A stretch of 64,000 bases of DNA, from the NCBI GenBank assembly GCA_024696005.1, contig JAILHF010000017.1, positions 37,593 through 101,592 on the forward strand. The letters run 5' to 3'. Below the pieces are notes generated by a model. That model was not told the origin of the DNA, searched no databases, and saw only the letters and a list, made by a program, of their open reading frames with translations. The number at the start of each line of letters is the position of its first letter. The first letter of the stretch is position 1. The DNA is from Lachnospiraceae bacterium. GTDB lineage: Bacteria > Bacillota > Clostridia > Lachnospirales > Lachnospiraceae. This document shows, one piece after another, positions 9,201 to 17,824 of the stretch. Position numbers and translations under genes: made by a program.

Positions 9201-12200
9201 TGTCGATCGATACTTCCGAGAAAGAAGGCAGTTATGCGCTCCGCACGGAAGGCGAACTGACCGTGAACGGAACGGTCACGGCGAAGGCTGATTTTTACGG
9301 CGTTTACGCGGGTGACGCGGATCTCAATGTGAACGGCAAGCTGGTGGCAAAGGGCGACAAGGCGGCTGTCACCGCGAAAAAGCTCGTGGTCGACGGCGGA
9401 AGCCTGAGCGCGAACGTATCGAATGCCTACACGAAGTCCGATGCCATTCTGACGAGCGGCGATGTGGAACTGAAGAGCGGAAGCATCACGGCTCTCAGCA
9501 GTGCGGAAAAAGAAGCCGGCGGCATCAATGCCGGCGGAAAGGTCACCATTACCGGCGGCAGCATGCTGATCCAAAAGACGGAAAAGGGCGGAACCGCTCT
9601 TTATAGCTTTGACGGCATCTACGTGGAAGGCGGAAGCCTTGATATCATCTGTGCCGGTGTAAAGCATTATACCTCCTTCGGGATAAAGGATTCCTTCCTC
9701 TGCGTCAATGGCGGCAGTGTCAACATCACGGTGAAAGGAATGGCCTGCACGGCTATTTCGAGCAACGGGATCAACCTCGATGTGCACGGAGGAAGCCTTA
9801 CCGTTTCCAGCGAGCTCACGCAGGCGATCAAGTGCTCAAAGTTTGTCATGGATGCGGGAAGCGTGAATGTCAGTGCCGGCCTGAAGGGCATTGTCTGTGC
9901 ATTGTACATGCAGAGCGGCGGCGAGGTGAGTGTGGACGCCGGTAAAACGGCCGTGGAATGCACAGACTTCGATATCTCGGCCGGTTCCTTTGCGGCCGAT
10001 GCGAAGGATGGGACGGCTGCCATCGTGGCTACGGGCATGGCGACCAAAGCAGCCGAAGTCGAGATCGTAAAACCTGCAGGCGGGGAGATCAAAAAAGTAG
10101 GAACGGCTCCCGATCCCGAGTATTACACGGTCGTGGGCAGCGGTGATGCAGTGGCCTCCTCGGTCCTGCTGTATGCCCCGGCAAAGTATAATGTATGGGT
10201 CGGCAGCACGCAGGTGACGGATCTTAACAAGAGCGGGATCGAAGTTGAGGGCGGAAGCGTCAGCTATGATCCGGCCGGCAAGACCCTGCGCTTCAACGGC
10301 AGCGTGAGCGGCGTGAAGGAAATGGATGCGTCGTTCCACCAGATCTTTGCATCGGATCAGGATCTTACGGTATGCGGAACGGCTTCTCTTCTTAATGAAG
10401 ATGCGCTTTCCGGAATAGAGGTATACAACGGAAATCTTACCATTCTCGGAAACATTGATGCGTTCGGCAAGGAAGGCGCCATCATGAGCACGGGAACCGT
10501 AACCGTGAGCGGCAATGTGAGCGCACGCGGCGGAAACGCGACCGTGGGTGCCCTGGATGCATCCGATTCGCTCATTCTGGAGAGCGGTACCCTGACGGTA
10601 AGTGCCGCGAACGCGACGACCTGCGCAGCGATCGTAACCAACAATCTGAAAGTGAACGGCGGAAAGCTCGTCGTGGAAGCAGAGGGCACCAGGGCCGTCA
10701 GCGACGCGCTGATCACCGTGAAGGGCGGAAGCGTAAAGATCAGCGGCAAAGACGCGCTCGATACGTCAACTCTTACCGTTGAGGGCGGCAACATCGATGT
10801 GCGCGCCACGGATAAAGCGATCAATCTGAGCGGTGCCTTTTCCATGAAGGGCGGCACCCTGCGTGCGGCAACGGAAAGCGGCAGCGCGCTTGTGGCAAAC
10901 GGCGGCATCACGATCGAGGATACACACGAGATCACGGATCCCGTCGAAGGCAAGATCAGCGCGGACGGCAAGTCGATCGTCACCAAGGATGATGCAACGA
11001 CGAAGGTCGTAAAGATCGAGAAGAAGGGTGTCAAATATACCGTAAGCTTTAACATGTGCGAACACGGTACGGCGATCGAGCCGCAGACCGTTCCCGAGGG
11101 AGAGACGGTTGCGGAACCCACCGAACCTTCGGCAGCGGGCTTTACCTTCCGCGGCTGGTATACTTCGGCGGATTACGCACAGCTCTATGATTTCAATACA
11201 CCGGTCACCTCCGATCTGATGCTTTACGCAAAGTGGACGGAGAATGCGGCTTCCGAGCTGATCAGCATCTCCATTAACAAAGCACCGTCGAAGACCGTTT
11301 ACAGAGTGGGCGAGAGCTTTGATCCGACGGGAATGACGGTGAGCGCGAACTATTCGGACAGCAAGGATAACAGACTGGTCACGGATTACGACTGGAGTCC
11401 TTCCGGTGCGCTTTCACTCAGCGATACGGTGATCATCATCAGCTATTCCGAGGGCGGCATCACGAAGACCGCTTCGCAGAACATAGTCGTGAAGGACAGC
11501 TCTGCTCCGATCCCCGATGATGAGCAGGATCTGTGGAACCTTTTTGAGGATGCGGAATACAGCTTCGAGATCAGCGCACTGAGCGCAGGCGGCGACACGG
11601 TCAACACGAACGTTAAATCCGCGAAGTTCTATGATGCGGTGCTGAACGGAAACACCATCAGTGTGAAGCTCAAGAACGGTGTGGACCGCAAGAAAGCAGC
11701 CAAGCCCGCAAATACCGTGCTTGAATTCCGGCTTCCGAACGGAAGTGCGGTCACTTATGTGATGCCGGTACAGTATGTGAAGCCCGTGTTCAAGCTGAGC
11801 ATCAGCAACGTCACGATCCGGAAGGGCGCAGACAGCGAAGTGACAACAAAGCTTCTGTACAAGACCGCAGGCGGCAACTTTGAGCCTTATGACCTGACCT
11901 ATGCGACCGTGAAGGTCGGCGGACAGGAAGCGATCGGGGATGCCGACGGAGAGATCAGCATCACGACCAACATGGCGATGAGCGGTATCTCCGTGAAAGA
12001 GGAAGACTGGGAAAGCGCGGTCGACCTGAAGTTCAACGTAAAGGCAGTGGACAAGGATGTGCTGAGCGTAGATCTGAAGGGCGCGAAGAACGTGGTCCTC
12101 AATACCCAGGATCCGGATGCGACCTATTCCTTCAAGGTCACGCTCAACGGCAAGGATGTGACGGCTGCGGACGGCGTGAAGGTCAGTTGCAAGAAGGCAG

Positions 12201-12928
12201 AGGGCCTTGCGGTACTGGATACGGACGGCTGGCTTCAGATCGGTCTTCCTGCAGCAGGCGCAAAGAAGGGCACGTACACCATCAAGCTGGAATACGGAAA
12301 AGCCAAAGCCAGCGTGAAGGTCAAGGTGAGCGACAAGAGCCTCGACAGTGCCATCGGCTTCAAGATCCAGAGCAGATACGACGTGGTCACCCATCAGAAG
12401 ATGGTGGTGGTGCCCGTCTACAAGGAGGCCGGAATGGAGATCAAGGATGTGAGCAGCTCTACGTCCTTCATTGAAGCCGAGCTCAACGATGCGGGCAACA
12501 TCGTGATCGACTACACCGGGACCGCATTGAACGCGAAACAGCTGAAGATCGGTGACATCGCGCTCACGCTGGAACTGGACGGCGTGGCCGATCCCGTGAC
12601 CGTGACGCTGCGCAATGTAAAGGCAAAGAAGAGCGCACCCAAGGTGAAGGCCGGCGTGGTCAACCTCAGCCGTTCGGCTACGGGAGAGATCAAGGGAAGC
12701 GTGAACATCATCAGCACCTATAAAGACGCTTCGGGGCATTTCCACAACATCGCGCCCAAGGAAGTGACGATCCTGGACCAGAAGAAGGCGGTAGCCGAGA
12801 AGAACGCCCTCGACATGACCGAGATCGACATCAAGAGCATGGATGCCAAGAGCGGAAGCGTGAAAGTGAAGCTTACCTATCCGGGTGATGTGAGCAAGAC
12901 CGTGACGATCAAGGTCAAGAATCCCTGA
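6284..12928 (+). CDS. giant secreted repeat protein with InlB-type and Ig-like domains (putative adhesin)
   Basis: A 2214-residue protein. It starts at ATG 6284 after AAAGGAGG and has a classical signal peptide (MKKRMRR, hydrophobic core, cleavage near VHA at 31). Five long repeat units start with a Y-x-V/L-W/Y-V/I/L-G pattern near residues 33, 337, 683, 908 and 1301. Each opens with an xSYxxxTxTLxF strand followed by glycine-rich, short-period strands expected to form a right-handed beta-helix. Near residue 1584 there is an InlB/Flg_new repeat (GFTFRGWYTSADY), then Ig-like segments to the C-terminus. No LPXTG motif or membrane anchor is visible at the end. It resembles clostridial carbohydrate-binding or adhesin-like repeat proteins; the ligand cannot be told from sequence. 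Confidence 0.85.
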   Translation: MKKRMRRFLSSMMAFLMVLVSLPVPGLKVHATENYGVWIGDTEFTSDDLVIEGESGTAAFDSVTGTVTFNDFEGVKGKKDDCLIYTNRDITLSGKAVISGDDTAQYGIYAYACDITFSEDADISVDMNEYGVYGMGTDAGIYVRGKLDVTAGKGATNRSGMEADKIYVQDGSVSVNMAGSWASGIKVGKEMLMNSGSLTVKANMDDSCGIGIHQGAELTICGGETLVCADGKNGIAIGGKSSEQGDIYMTGGKTNLSASGEGGYGIRLFTTGRFTMTGGEIMVSSYENAIHSDQELVVSDKAIFKAPYEGGVSGDKKNIVDKFGNVVTQAHIVIPQGYEVWLGGTEINSENCTDIPGLTGGGHASFDPATYTLRFDGDVTGVESLYDSIYGKTILYSSFPLTIEGDAALADEHAVYGICAGGTDASLVINGNISAQAAKCAVYSEGELTINGTLNASNTDDSADYTVRAQKLFVKGGNLTINGKIAHDNVLEVSMEISMMSGSISVNNTVPASSIPDGKNINCFGTVNIFGGTLWSDSSYGYALHVGDTLLLDGGQVDLIGSRPDGITLFIAHTAEITGGRLNVTSEKGGGISCADMYIAQAVVNVVSKKAGISCTGTFSMDSGILESRSEEAEALVAATAITLKPGQAEITIPANGKAVGDTILESDNTTRAKWVRIEGEVSYPVWVGSKQVNMDNKDAIPVEGGGSASYDDVTKTLTFSGNVSGVSGLYDLAGTKVAIYTLDPIGLVISGNAALKNADADMGIFADGGTLTIKDDVEISSKNEALVNASGGILIEGEVTAANNSVNQTVKCAGDLTLNGKGLHAKNSGTGQAIFTNGRLILKAGVLEAESKDKAIQAEGTIDHSAGYEPVIPDNGRYSDDEKSVDEYVPGEGYVPAKKVRLEKLDKYDLYVGGQLVTSLNKDNVPGLKSGSASYNAATHTLTFKGAVIEDQLDEYKAAIYSGESLIIEGDVSIDTSEKEGSYALRTEGELTVNGTVTAKADFYGVYAGDADLNVNGKLVAKGDKAAVTAKKLVVDGGSLSANVSNAYTKSDAILTSGDVELKSGSITALSSAEKEAGGINAGGKVTITGGSMLIQKTEKGGTALYSFDGIYVEGGSLDIICAGVKHYTSFGIKDSFLCVNGGSVNITVKGMACTAISSNGINLDVHGGSLTVSSELTQAIKCSKFVMDAGSVNVSAGLKGIVCALYMQSGGEVSVDAGKTAVECTDFDISAGSFAADAKDGTAAIVATGMATKAAEVEIVKPAGGEIKKVGTAPDPEYYTVVGSGDAVASSVLLYAPAKYNVWVGSTQVTDLNKSGIEVEGGSVSYDPAGKTLRFNGSVSGVKEMDASFHQIFASDQDLTVCGTASLLNEDALSGIEVYNGNLTILGNIDAFGKEGAIMSTGTVTVSGNVSARGGNATVGALDASDSLILESGTLTVSAANATTCAAIVTNNLKVNGGKLVVEAEGTRAVSDALITVKGGSVKISGKDALDTSTLTVEGGNIDVRATDKAINLSGAFSMKGGTLRAATESGSALVANGGITIEDTHEITDPVEGKISADGKSIVTKDDATTKVVKIEKKGVKYTVSFNMCEHGTAIEPQTVPEGETVAEPTEPSAAGFTFRGWYTSADYAQLYDFNTPVTSDLMLYAKWTENAASELISISINKAPSKTVYRVGESFDPTGMTVSANYSDSKDNRLVTDYDWSPSGALSLSDTVIIISYSEGGITKTASQNIVVKDSSAPIPDDEQDLWNLFEDAEYSFEISALSAGGDTVNTNVKSAKFYDAVLNGNTISVKLKNGVDRKKAAKPANTVLEFRLPNGSAVTYVMPVQYVKPVFKLSISNVTIRKGADSEVTTKLLYKTAGGNFEPYDLTYATVKVGGQEAIGDADGEISITTNMAMSGISVKEEDWESAVDLKFNVKAVDKDVLSVDLKGAKNVVLNTQDPDATYSFKVTLNGKDVTAADGVKVSCKKAEGLAVLDTDGWLQIGLPAAGAKKGTYTIKLEYGKAKASVKVKVSDKSLDSAIGFKIQSRYDVVTHQKMVVVPVYKEAGMEIKDVSSSTSFIEAELNDAGNIVIDYTGTALNAKQLKIGDIALTLELDGVADPVTVTLRNVKAKKSAPKVKAGVVNLSRSATGEIKGSVNIISTYKDASGHFHNIAPKEVTILDQKKAVAEKNALDMTEIDIKSMDAKSGSVKVKLTYPGDVSKTVTIKVKNP

Positions 12929-12967
12929 TGTGCGGAGGCGGTAAAGATCAGAAGGATCATTAAGGAA

Positions 12968-12996
12968 GGGGGCTGCCTGCGGGCGGCCCTCTTTTC
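12968..12996 (+). terminator. intrinsic terminator after the giant gene
   Basis: Stem GGGCTGCC (12970-12977) with GGCGGCCC (12982-12989), a 4-base TGCG loop, extended by G-U pairs, then a T-rich stretch. Confidence 0.8.
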
Positions 12997-13051
12997 TGCT
13001 TTGTGTGTGACGATGGGAATATAAATATCAGTGAATTCCATGAACGTTTTG

Positions 13052-13060
13052 TGGTATAAT
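13052..13060 (+). promoter_or_regulatory. extended -10 promoter of the DUF4097 operon
   Basis: A perfect TATAAT (13055-13060) preceded by TGG. The region at the -35 position (TGAATT) is poor, so the promoter may depend on the extended -10 or on an activator. Confidence 0.5.
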
Positions 13061-13108
13061 CCAAGGGCGTTCAGTTTCCCGGTATCGTTATCAAAGGGAA
13101 ATGAAATG

Positions 13109-13139
13109 GGTTTGCATTGTTGCGCAATGCATAGAAACC
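13109..13139 (+). other. leader hairpin directly upstream of a ribosome site
   Basis: TGCATTG (13113-13119) pairs with CAATGCA (13125-13131) around a 5-base loop, and GGTT/AACC extends the stem after a bulge. The ribosome site AGGAGGT begins a few bases further on, so folding could influence translation of the next gene. Confidence 0.45.
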
Positions 13140-13157
13140 GGATAGGAGGTATTTTGC

Positions 13158-14051
13158 ATGCCGGGTTTATTTGAAGAAAAGTATGTCAAAAGAGAATACG
13201 AATGCACGGGAAGCGTTGAGCAGGTCGAGATCGTGTCCGCATCGGATGCGATTTACGTTACGTCAGGAGATGTGACGCGTGTTACACTGTCGTACTGGGA
13301 GTGCCCCGGAACGCATGAATATGATCTGCGGGAAGCTGACGGAAAACTGGTTCTCGCATTCAGGGACGGCGGAAATATCCTGGACGGGATGCATCACATA
13401 TTCAGGCAGACCCCGATCGAAATGATCCTGCCGGCGTCCTTTGCGGGATCATTGGATCTGGGCTGTGCCAGCGGGGAAACGGAGCTGAACGTGGTAAATG
13501 CCGATAAGCTGAAGATCGGCAGCGCATCGGGGAGGGTACGTGTGGCGGACGTAAGCTGCCGCGGTGAAGTGAACATCGGCACGTCTTCCGGAGCCGTTGA
13601 ACTGCAAAATGTCACGGGAGCGGATTTCGTTGTATCGGGGAAATCCGGAGCCGTCCGCATGGATGGGATCAGAGCTCTGGGCAGGATAGAAAGCGGCCTC
13701 GTTTCGGGTTCCGTCAGCATGACAAATGTAAGCGCAGCGGGGGATGTGAGCGTCGATAGCCGTTCCGGCGGGATAAAGCTGGAAAGCGTAAGTACAGAAG
13801 CTTCGTTGAATGCTTCAACCGTATCCGGCAGCATTCATTGCGCGTCCCTCCGGACAGGCGGCGACATCGGCTTATCCTCGACCAGCGGTTCCGTAAAGGG
13901 AACGATCATCGGCAGGGAAGGAGATTATGCAGTATCGGCCGGTACAGTGACGGGAAGTAATAATCTGAACAATTCGGAAGGCGGAAGCCGGAGCTTGTCT
14001 GTGAATACCGTAAGCGGATCGATCGACATCCGATTTGTTGCCGGGGAATGA
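13158..14051 (+). CDS. DUF4097-type beta-strand repeat protein
   Basis: A 297-residue protein without signal peptide or membrane segment. From about residue 95 it consists of short repeats of the type SGxVxxxNV with SGSV, SGAV and SGSI steps, typical of the DUF4097 family predicted to form a beta-helix. Proteins of this family are often tied to envelope stress (LiaX-like or YvlB-like), but no function is established for this one. ATG 13158 follows AGGAGGT. It is the first of four close genes ending with a lipoprotein, which hints at an envelope role. Confidence 0.8.
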   Translation: MPGLFEEKYVKREYECTGSVEQVEIVSASDAIYVTSGDVTRVTLSYWECPGTHEYDLREADGKLVLAFRDGGNILDGMHHIFRQTPIEMILPASFAGSLDLGCASGETELNVVNADKLKIGSASGRVRVADVSCRGEVNIGTSSGAVELQNVTGADFVVSGKSGAVRMDGIRALGRIESGLVSGSVSMTNVSAAGDVSVDSRSGGIKLESVSTEASLNASTVSGSIHCASLRTGGDIGLSSTSGSVKGTIIGREGDYAVSAGTVTGSNNLNNSEGGSRSLSVNTVSGSIDIRFVAGE

Positions 14052-14066
14052 TCAGGGAGAAGACAC

Positions 14067-14615
14067 ATGCAGGTACAAAATCCAAACGGCAAATACCGCA
14101 GACAGCTTGCGGGCACATGGGTAAGTGAAGACGGAGCGTGCAAAGCCGTCTTTGCGGATTCGGTGAAGATCACGGTCACGTACGGAGAGGCCATGCTGGA
14201 TGGCTACTGTGACGTGAACCCCACCGGCATTGCCATGGCGCCCGTGACTTCAGGCTTCATGGGCATGGCGATGATGAATGCGGGAATGGGGCAGGCGGCG
14301 GACGGCTTCATTTATCAGCATGACTTAAGCGAAGATTTTCAATTATCTCTCGCTGAAAAAGCCCTGAAAAAAGAGGATCAGGCGATATACAACATCGATT
14401 TTGCCTGGCATGACATTTATGACAGGCTCCACTTCGATCTGAGCGTTCTTTCCACGGGCGAAAAGCTCAGTCTGACGCTATGCCGCGAAGGAACTGTCCC
14501 CGTTCCCCTGAAGGAAGGGGAGGTCCGCTGCGAATGCGGTCATGTTTTCTCGGGCAAATTTTGTCCCGAATGCGGCAGACCCCGTCCCGCAGGCGGGCCG
14601 GAGACCGGAGCATAA
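14067..14615 (+). CDS. unknown protein with C-terminal zinc ribbon
   Basis: A 182-residue protein that I cannot assign to a family. The C-terminus has CxC-x(8)-CxxC spacing (CECGHVF ... FCPECG), a likely zinc ribbon. The N-terminal half (GKYRRQLAGTWVSEDGACK) looks like a small beta-barrel or lipocalin-like sheet, and the middle is Met/Gly-rich (GFMGMAMMNAGMG). It starts 15 bases after the DUF4097 gene with GGGAGAAG upstream and is probably co-transcribed with it. No signal peptide is present, so it is likely cytoplasmic. Confidence 0.65.
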   Translation: MQVQNPNGKYRRQLAGTWVSEDGACKAVFADSVKITVTYGEAMLDGYCDVNPTGIAMAPVTSGFMGMAMMNAGMGQAADGFIYQHDLSEDFQLSLAEKALKKEDQAIYNIDFAWHDIYDRLHFDLSVLSTGEKLSLTLCREGTVPVPLKEGEVRCECGHVFSGKFCPECGRPRPAGGPETGA

Positions 14616-14645
14616 GGGAAAACGCGGCCGGAGGAGGTGGGATGC

Positions 14646-15389
14646 ATGGCCATGATCATCAGATTGAATAAAAACGCTTCGGAAGAAGAACGGATAGCCC
14701 TTCCGCATTATGAAATGGAGTGCCTTGTTACATTGTTCCTGTATGGCAGAGAGCTGCTGGAGATGACAGGGTCCCAGCTGGCTTTGTGTGATCATATTCT
14801 GGAAAAAAGCAACATGGTCATCTTAAGCGATGACGATGTATTCCTGGATATTGATGAGCTGCCTTTTCGGAAATCTTCCTTTTCGGAAGACAGGCAGTTT
14901 TTGCGGAAGCTCACGGAGTTGGCAAAAGATCCGGAAGCACCCGGAAAGAACTACATGCATCCGGATACGGAAGTGGTGTATCCGGCGCTTGACCGGCTTG
15001 CCGGCCTGATCGAACGCTGCAGGGAACCGGAAGGCGAAGAGGCTTCGCCGGAAGAGGACAACGGGCTTCTCTTCAAGCTGGGCAAGGGCTGGAGAGCCTG
15101 TCATGACGTCAAACGGGATCTTTATACGGCGGAGCGCAGCTGGCGCGGCTTTTATCAGCTTTGTGAGATCGATAAGGAAACCTATGACAGGCTGGGGACC
15201 CCTGCGATGGAAGAGGGGAGTGAAGGCAGGTGCATAGGCGAGGGGCGGGCGTTGTTCGAAGCGGATGATGATTACTATACCATGCCGTATTGTGAGGTTC
15301 ATGACGAAAATTACCATCTGCTCGCGCCCTGGTCAAAAGCAAAGAAACGATACGAGAATACATACGGAACAAAAGGAGCAAAGACATGA
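14646..15389 (+). CDS. unknown acidic protein
   Basis: A 247-residue soluble, acidic protein that I do not recognise. ATG 14646 is chosen because GAGGAGGT lies 7 bases upstream; a GTG three codons earlier lies inside the ribosome site. The sequence is helical and charged, with an acidic stretch near residue 125 (EGEEASPEED) and a YYTMPYCEVHDENYH segment near the C-terminus. The end overlaps the next start by ATGA, so translation is coupled to the lipoprotein gene downstream. Confidence 0.6.
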   Translation: MAMIIRLNKNASEEERIALPHYEMECLVTLFLYGRELLEMTGSQLALCDHILEKSNMVILSDDDVFLDIDELPFRKSSFSEDRQFLRKLTELAKDPEAPGKNYMHPDTEVVYPALDRLAGLIERCREPEGEEASPEEDNGLLFKLGKGWRACHDVKRDLYTAERSWRGFYQLCEIDKETYDRLGTPAMEEGSEGRCIGEGRALFEADDDYYTMPYCEVHDENYHLLAPWSKAKKRYENTYGTKGAKT

Positions 15390-16699
15390 AGAAGAAGATA
15401 GCGCTGATGCTGGCGGCATCGGCATGCTGCATGCAGCTTGCGGCCTGCACTTCATCGGGGGCGCAGGGAACGGACGGAAACGCGGGCGGCACGCAGCAGG
15501 AGACGCAGGAACAGCAGGGGGAACAGGCGGAGGATGAGGGCAGCACCCCGGCCGGAAATGCATCTGCGGGAGAAGGCGGGGCCGACGCGGGGGAAGGCGG
15601 AGCGGATGCGGCCGGAAGCGGCAACGCCGGCGGGGAGACAAAGCCGGATCCGGCCGAAGCGGAAGGCACGAAGCTGACGGCTGCGCAGTGCAGGGAAAAG
15701 ATCGAAGAGCTTGCCGCAACGGAGGAGGTAGAACCGGAGGATGCGCTGCTCCTGGCCGAGATGGCATCCTTCGTCACCTATGCGCGCCTTCTGGACGAAC
15801 AGGATGTCCTGTTTGCGGAGATGGATGACAACGACAGGGAGAGACTGCGCGGCGTGATCCTTTCCTGCATTACCTGGACGGAATCGCTTGTCGGAAGGGT
15901 CGTTGGTGTAAAATACGATGTGGATGCGGGGATCCCGGCGGAGGATGCGCTGAAACTGTTCGGAGAGGTGTACGGGGAAACGGAGCTGGTTCCAGGGGCA
16001 CATGAGCGTTTCGAGAACGGATGTCTGATCCATCCCTTCGGAGACGGGGAACCGGTCGACATGATAGAGCGGCTCCGCGTTTACGGGGACGGATCGTATT
16101 ATCTGCTTACCGGCCCGATGCTGTATGAGAGCAACGGGGAAGGCGAGTGTTTCCTGGGCTATGCCGACATCCTGTTTGAAAAAAAGGAGGACAGCCTGCT
16201 GGGCGCGACGCTTCTGTACGGCAGATGCCGGGATGAAAAGATAGAGATCGCGGCGGTAGAGACTTCCTCGGAGCTTGCACCGGCTTCCGGGAAGACCTAT
16301 TCGGGGAAAAACCTCACGGACGGGGATCTTTCCACGGTATGGGCGGAAGGCGCAAAGGGGACCGGAGTCGGGGAGAGCGTCACGCTGCGCCTGGCCGGGA
16401 CGCAGCTGGTCAGCGGTCTGCAGATCGTCAACGGTTACACCGCCGATTACGGGCTGTTTCACGATAACGGCCTGCTGAAGGAAGTGCGGGTGGACTTCGG
16501 GAACGGTAATGTCGTGGTAGGACAGTTCGACGGTTATGCCGGGGAGAATTTCAGCTCCGAAGATCTTGCGGGCGGCAACCGTTTCATTTTCAGGCCCGAT
16601 GTGCCGGTGATGACCGACACCATAGTCGTCACGATCACAGAGGCCGAGGCCGGAGCAAAATACGAGGATACCTGCGTGAGCGAGATGCTGGTGTATTGA
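15386..16699 (+). CDS. lipoprotein with C-terminal glycan-binding-like (discoidin fold) domain
   Basis: A 437-residue protein with a signal peptide and lipobox (QLAAC, Cys 21), so it is anchored to the outer face of the membrane. A Gly/Ala/Glu/Gln-rich linker spans about residues 22-90. A middle domain of unknown type follows. The C-terminal 150 residues match the NADase-type glycan-binding (F5/8-like) pattern: NLTDGDLSTVWAEG, GESVTLRL, LQIVNGY, LLKEVRVDFGNG, and a final FIFRPDVP strand. It probably binds a wall or host glycan. It is the last gene of the operon starting at 13158. Confidence 0.75.
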   Translation: MKKKIALMLAASACCMQLAACTSSGAQGTDGNAGGTQQETQEQQGEQAEDEGSTPAGNASAGEGGADAGEGGADAAGSGNAGGETKPDPAEAEGTKLTAAQCREKIEELAATEEVEPEDALLLAEMASFVTYARLLDEQDVLFAEMDDNDRERLRGVILSCITWTESLVGRVVGVKYDVDAGIPAEDALKLFGEVYGETELVPGAHERFENGCLIHPFGDGEPVDMIERLRVYGDGSYYLLTGPMLYESNGEGECFLGYADILFEKKEDSLLGATLLYGRCRDEKIEIAAVETSSELAPASGKTYSGKNLTDGDLSTVWAEGAKGTGVGESVTLRLAGTQLVSGLQIVNGYTADYGLFHDNGLLKEVRVDFGNGNVVVGQFDGYAGENFSSEDLAGGNRFIFRPDVPVMTDTIVVTITEAEAGAKYEDTCVSEMLVY

Positions 16700-16733
16700 A
16701 TATGGTTTACATAACTACATCTTGTATTGCTTC

Positions 16734-16762
16734 TTGCAAGGTCCTACATTATCTGCTAAAAT
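16734..16762 (+). promoter_or_regulatory. promoter of the transglutaminase-to-relQ gene run
   Basis: TTGCAA (16734-16739), 17 bases, TAAAAT (16757-16762) with extended TGC. It is the only convincing promoter seen between here and sufS at 21225, so sufS-sufU-relQ may depend on it. Confidence 0.6.
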
Positions 16763-16797
16763 GTGCGGGAATGATATGAATTTGTGGGAGATCTGTC

Positions 16798-17466
16798 ATG
16801 AAAAAAAGGATCGTGATGTTTCTTCTTGCGGCAACACTCAGTTTGACTGCGCTTCCGTCTTCGTTTCCGGTACAGGCCGCCCCTGCCAGCAGTGACGACA
16901 ACAGTCCGGATGACGAAGGCTATTCCGCAACGGCCAATCCGAGAAAAAAGCCGGCCCCGCAGGCTGCGCCGAAGGCAGCCCCTCCGGTGGAGCCCCAGAG
17001 CTATATCCCTGACGTTCTGCATCCGACGGATCGTGAGAGCTATCCGGTCGCGGCCGGTGTGCTGGATGCGGTGGGCTGGGATCTGGCCGCGGCTTATAAC
17101 TGGTCCGTGGGAACCTTGAAGTACTACGGCCACGGAAAGCCCGACATGCCGGAGGACGGTTCGCCCGGCAGCAGATGGTTTGCGGATTTCGGTTTTCAGA
17201 ACCTGAAGGGAAACTGTTTTGTTTTCGCGGCCACTTTTTACGAGATGACTAGGCTGCTCGGTTATCCCGGCAGGCAGATGTACGGCATGGTCCCGGCCCG
17301 GGTGGGCGGACTGACCCCGCATTCCTGGGTGGAGCTGGACATCAACGGCGAGACCTGGGTCTTTGATCCGGAGTTTCATCACGCCACGGGAAAGAACGGC
17401 TTCATGATAAAGTACGGGACTCCCGGAACCTGGCAATATTGCAATTACGCTCCGATGAGCGAATAA
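16798..17466 (+). CDS. secreted transglutaminase-like protein
   Basis: A 222-residue protein with a signal peptide (MKKRIVMFLLAATLS..., cleavage near VQAA at 28) and a Pro/Ala-rich segment to about residue 70. The C-terminal domain shows the transglutaminase/papain-fold triad in order: Cys in KGNCFVFAATF, His in TPHSWVELD and Asp in TWVFDPEF. Such secreted domains act as wall-associated proteases or cross-linking enzymes; the substrate is not known. ATG follows GGGAGATCTGTC. It is the first gene of a tightly spaced run that ends with sufU and relQ. Confidence 0.8.
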   Translation: MKKRIVMFLLAATLSLTALPSSFPVQAAPASSDDNSPDDEGYSATANPRKKPAPQAAPKAAPPVEPQSYIPDVLHPTDRESYPVAAGVLDAVGWDLAAAYNWSVGTLKYYGHGKPDMPEDGSPGSRWFADFGFQNLKGNCFVFAATFYEMTRLLGYPGRQMYGMVPARVGGLTPHSWVELDINGETWVFDPEFHHATGKNGFMIKYGTPGTWQYCNYAPMSE

Positions 17467-17479
17467 GGAGTTTAGGATA

Positions 17480-17824
17480 ATGAACAAGAAGGTAATCATA
17501 GCAATCTGCACCGCGATGACGCTGTTCGTAGTGGTGGCGATCATCCTGGTGGTCAAAACGGTTTTCGGAGCGGGTGAGCAGCAGGGCGCGGCAAAGCAGC
17601 CCGAGCCTCCCGTTGCAGCGAGCAGCACGGCGGACACGAGCACGGAAGGGGCCGAGGTAAAAGAGGCCGGAGACGTGCCTGTGGCAACGGCAACACCTAC
17701 TCCCGCAGCTGCGGTGGATACCACGGCGGCCACACCCACGGAAGCTCCTACCGCCACACCCACGCCGGCGGAGGAAAACAGTGAGGACCAGGGCTGCATA
17801 GGAGATGACGGGCTTGTCTGGTAA
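17480..17824 (+). CDS. small membrane-anchored Thr/Pro/Ala-rich protein
   Basis: 114 residues. An N-terminal membrane segment (IIAICTAMTLFVVVAIILVV) is followed by a low-complexity outer region rich in Ala, Thr, Pro and Glu with repeated ATPTP-like units. It is probably a surface stalk. It starts 13 bases after the transglutaminase-like gene, and its end overlaps the start of the acyltransferase gene by about 20 bases. No family assignment is possible. Confidence 0.6.
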   Translation: MNKKVIIAICTAMTLFVVVAIILVVKTVFGAGEQQGAAKQPEPPVAASSTADTSTEGAEVKEAGDVPVATATPTPAAAVDTTAATPTEAPTATPTPAEENSEDQGCIGDDGLVW

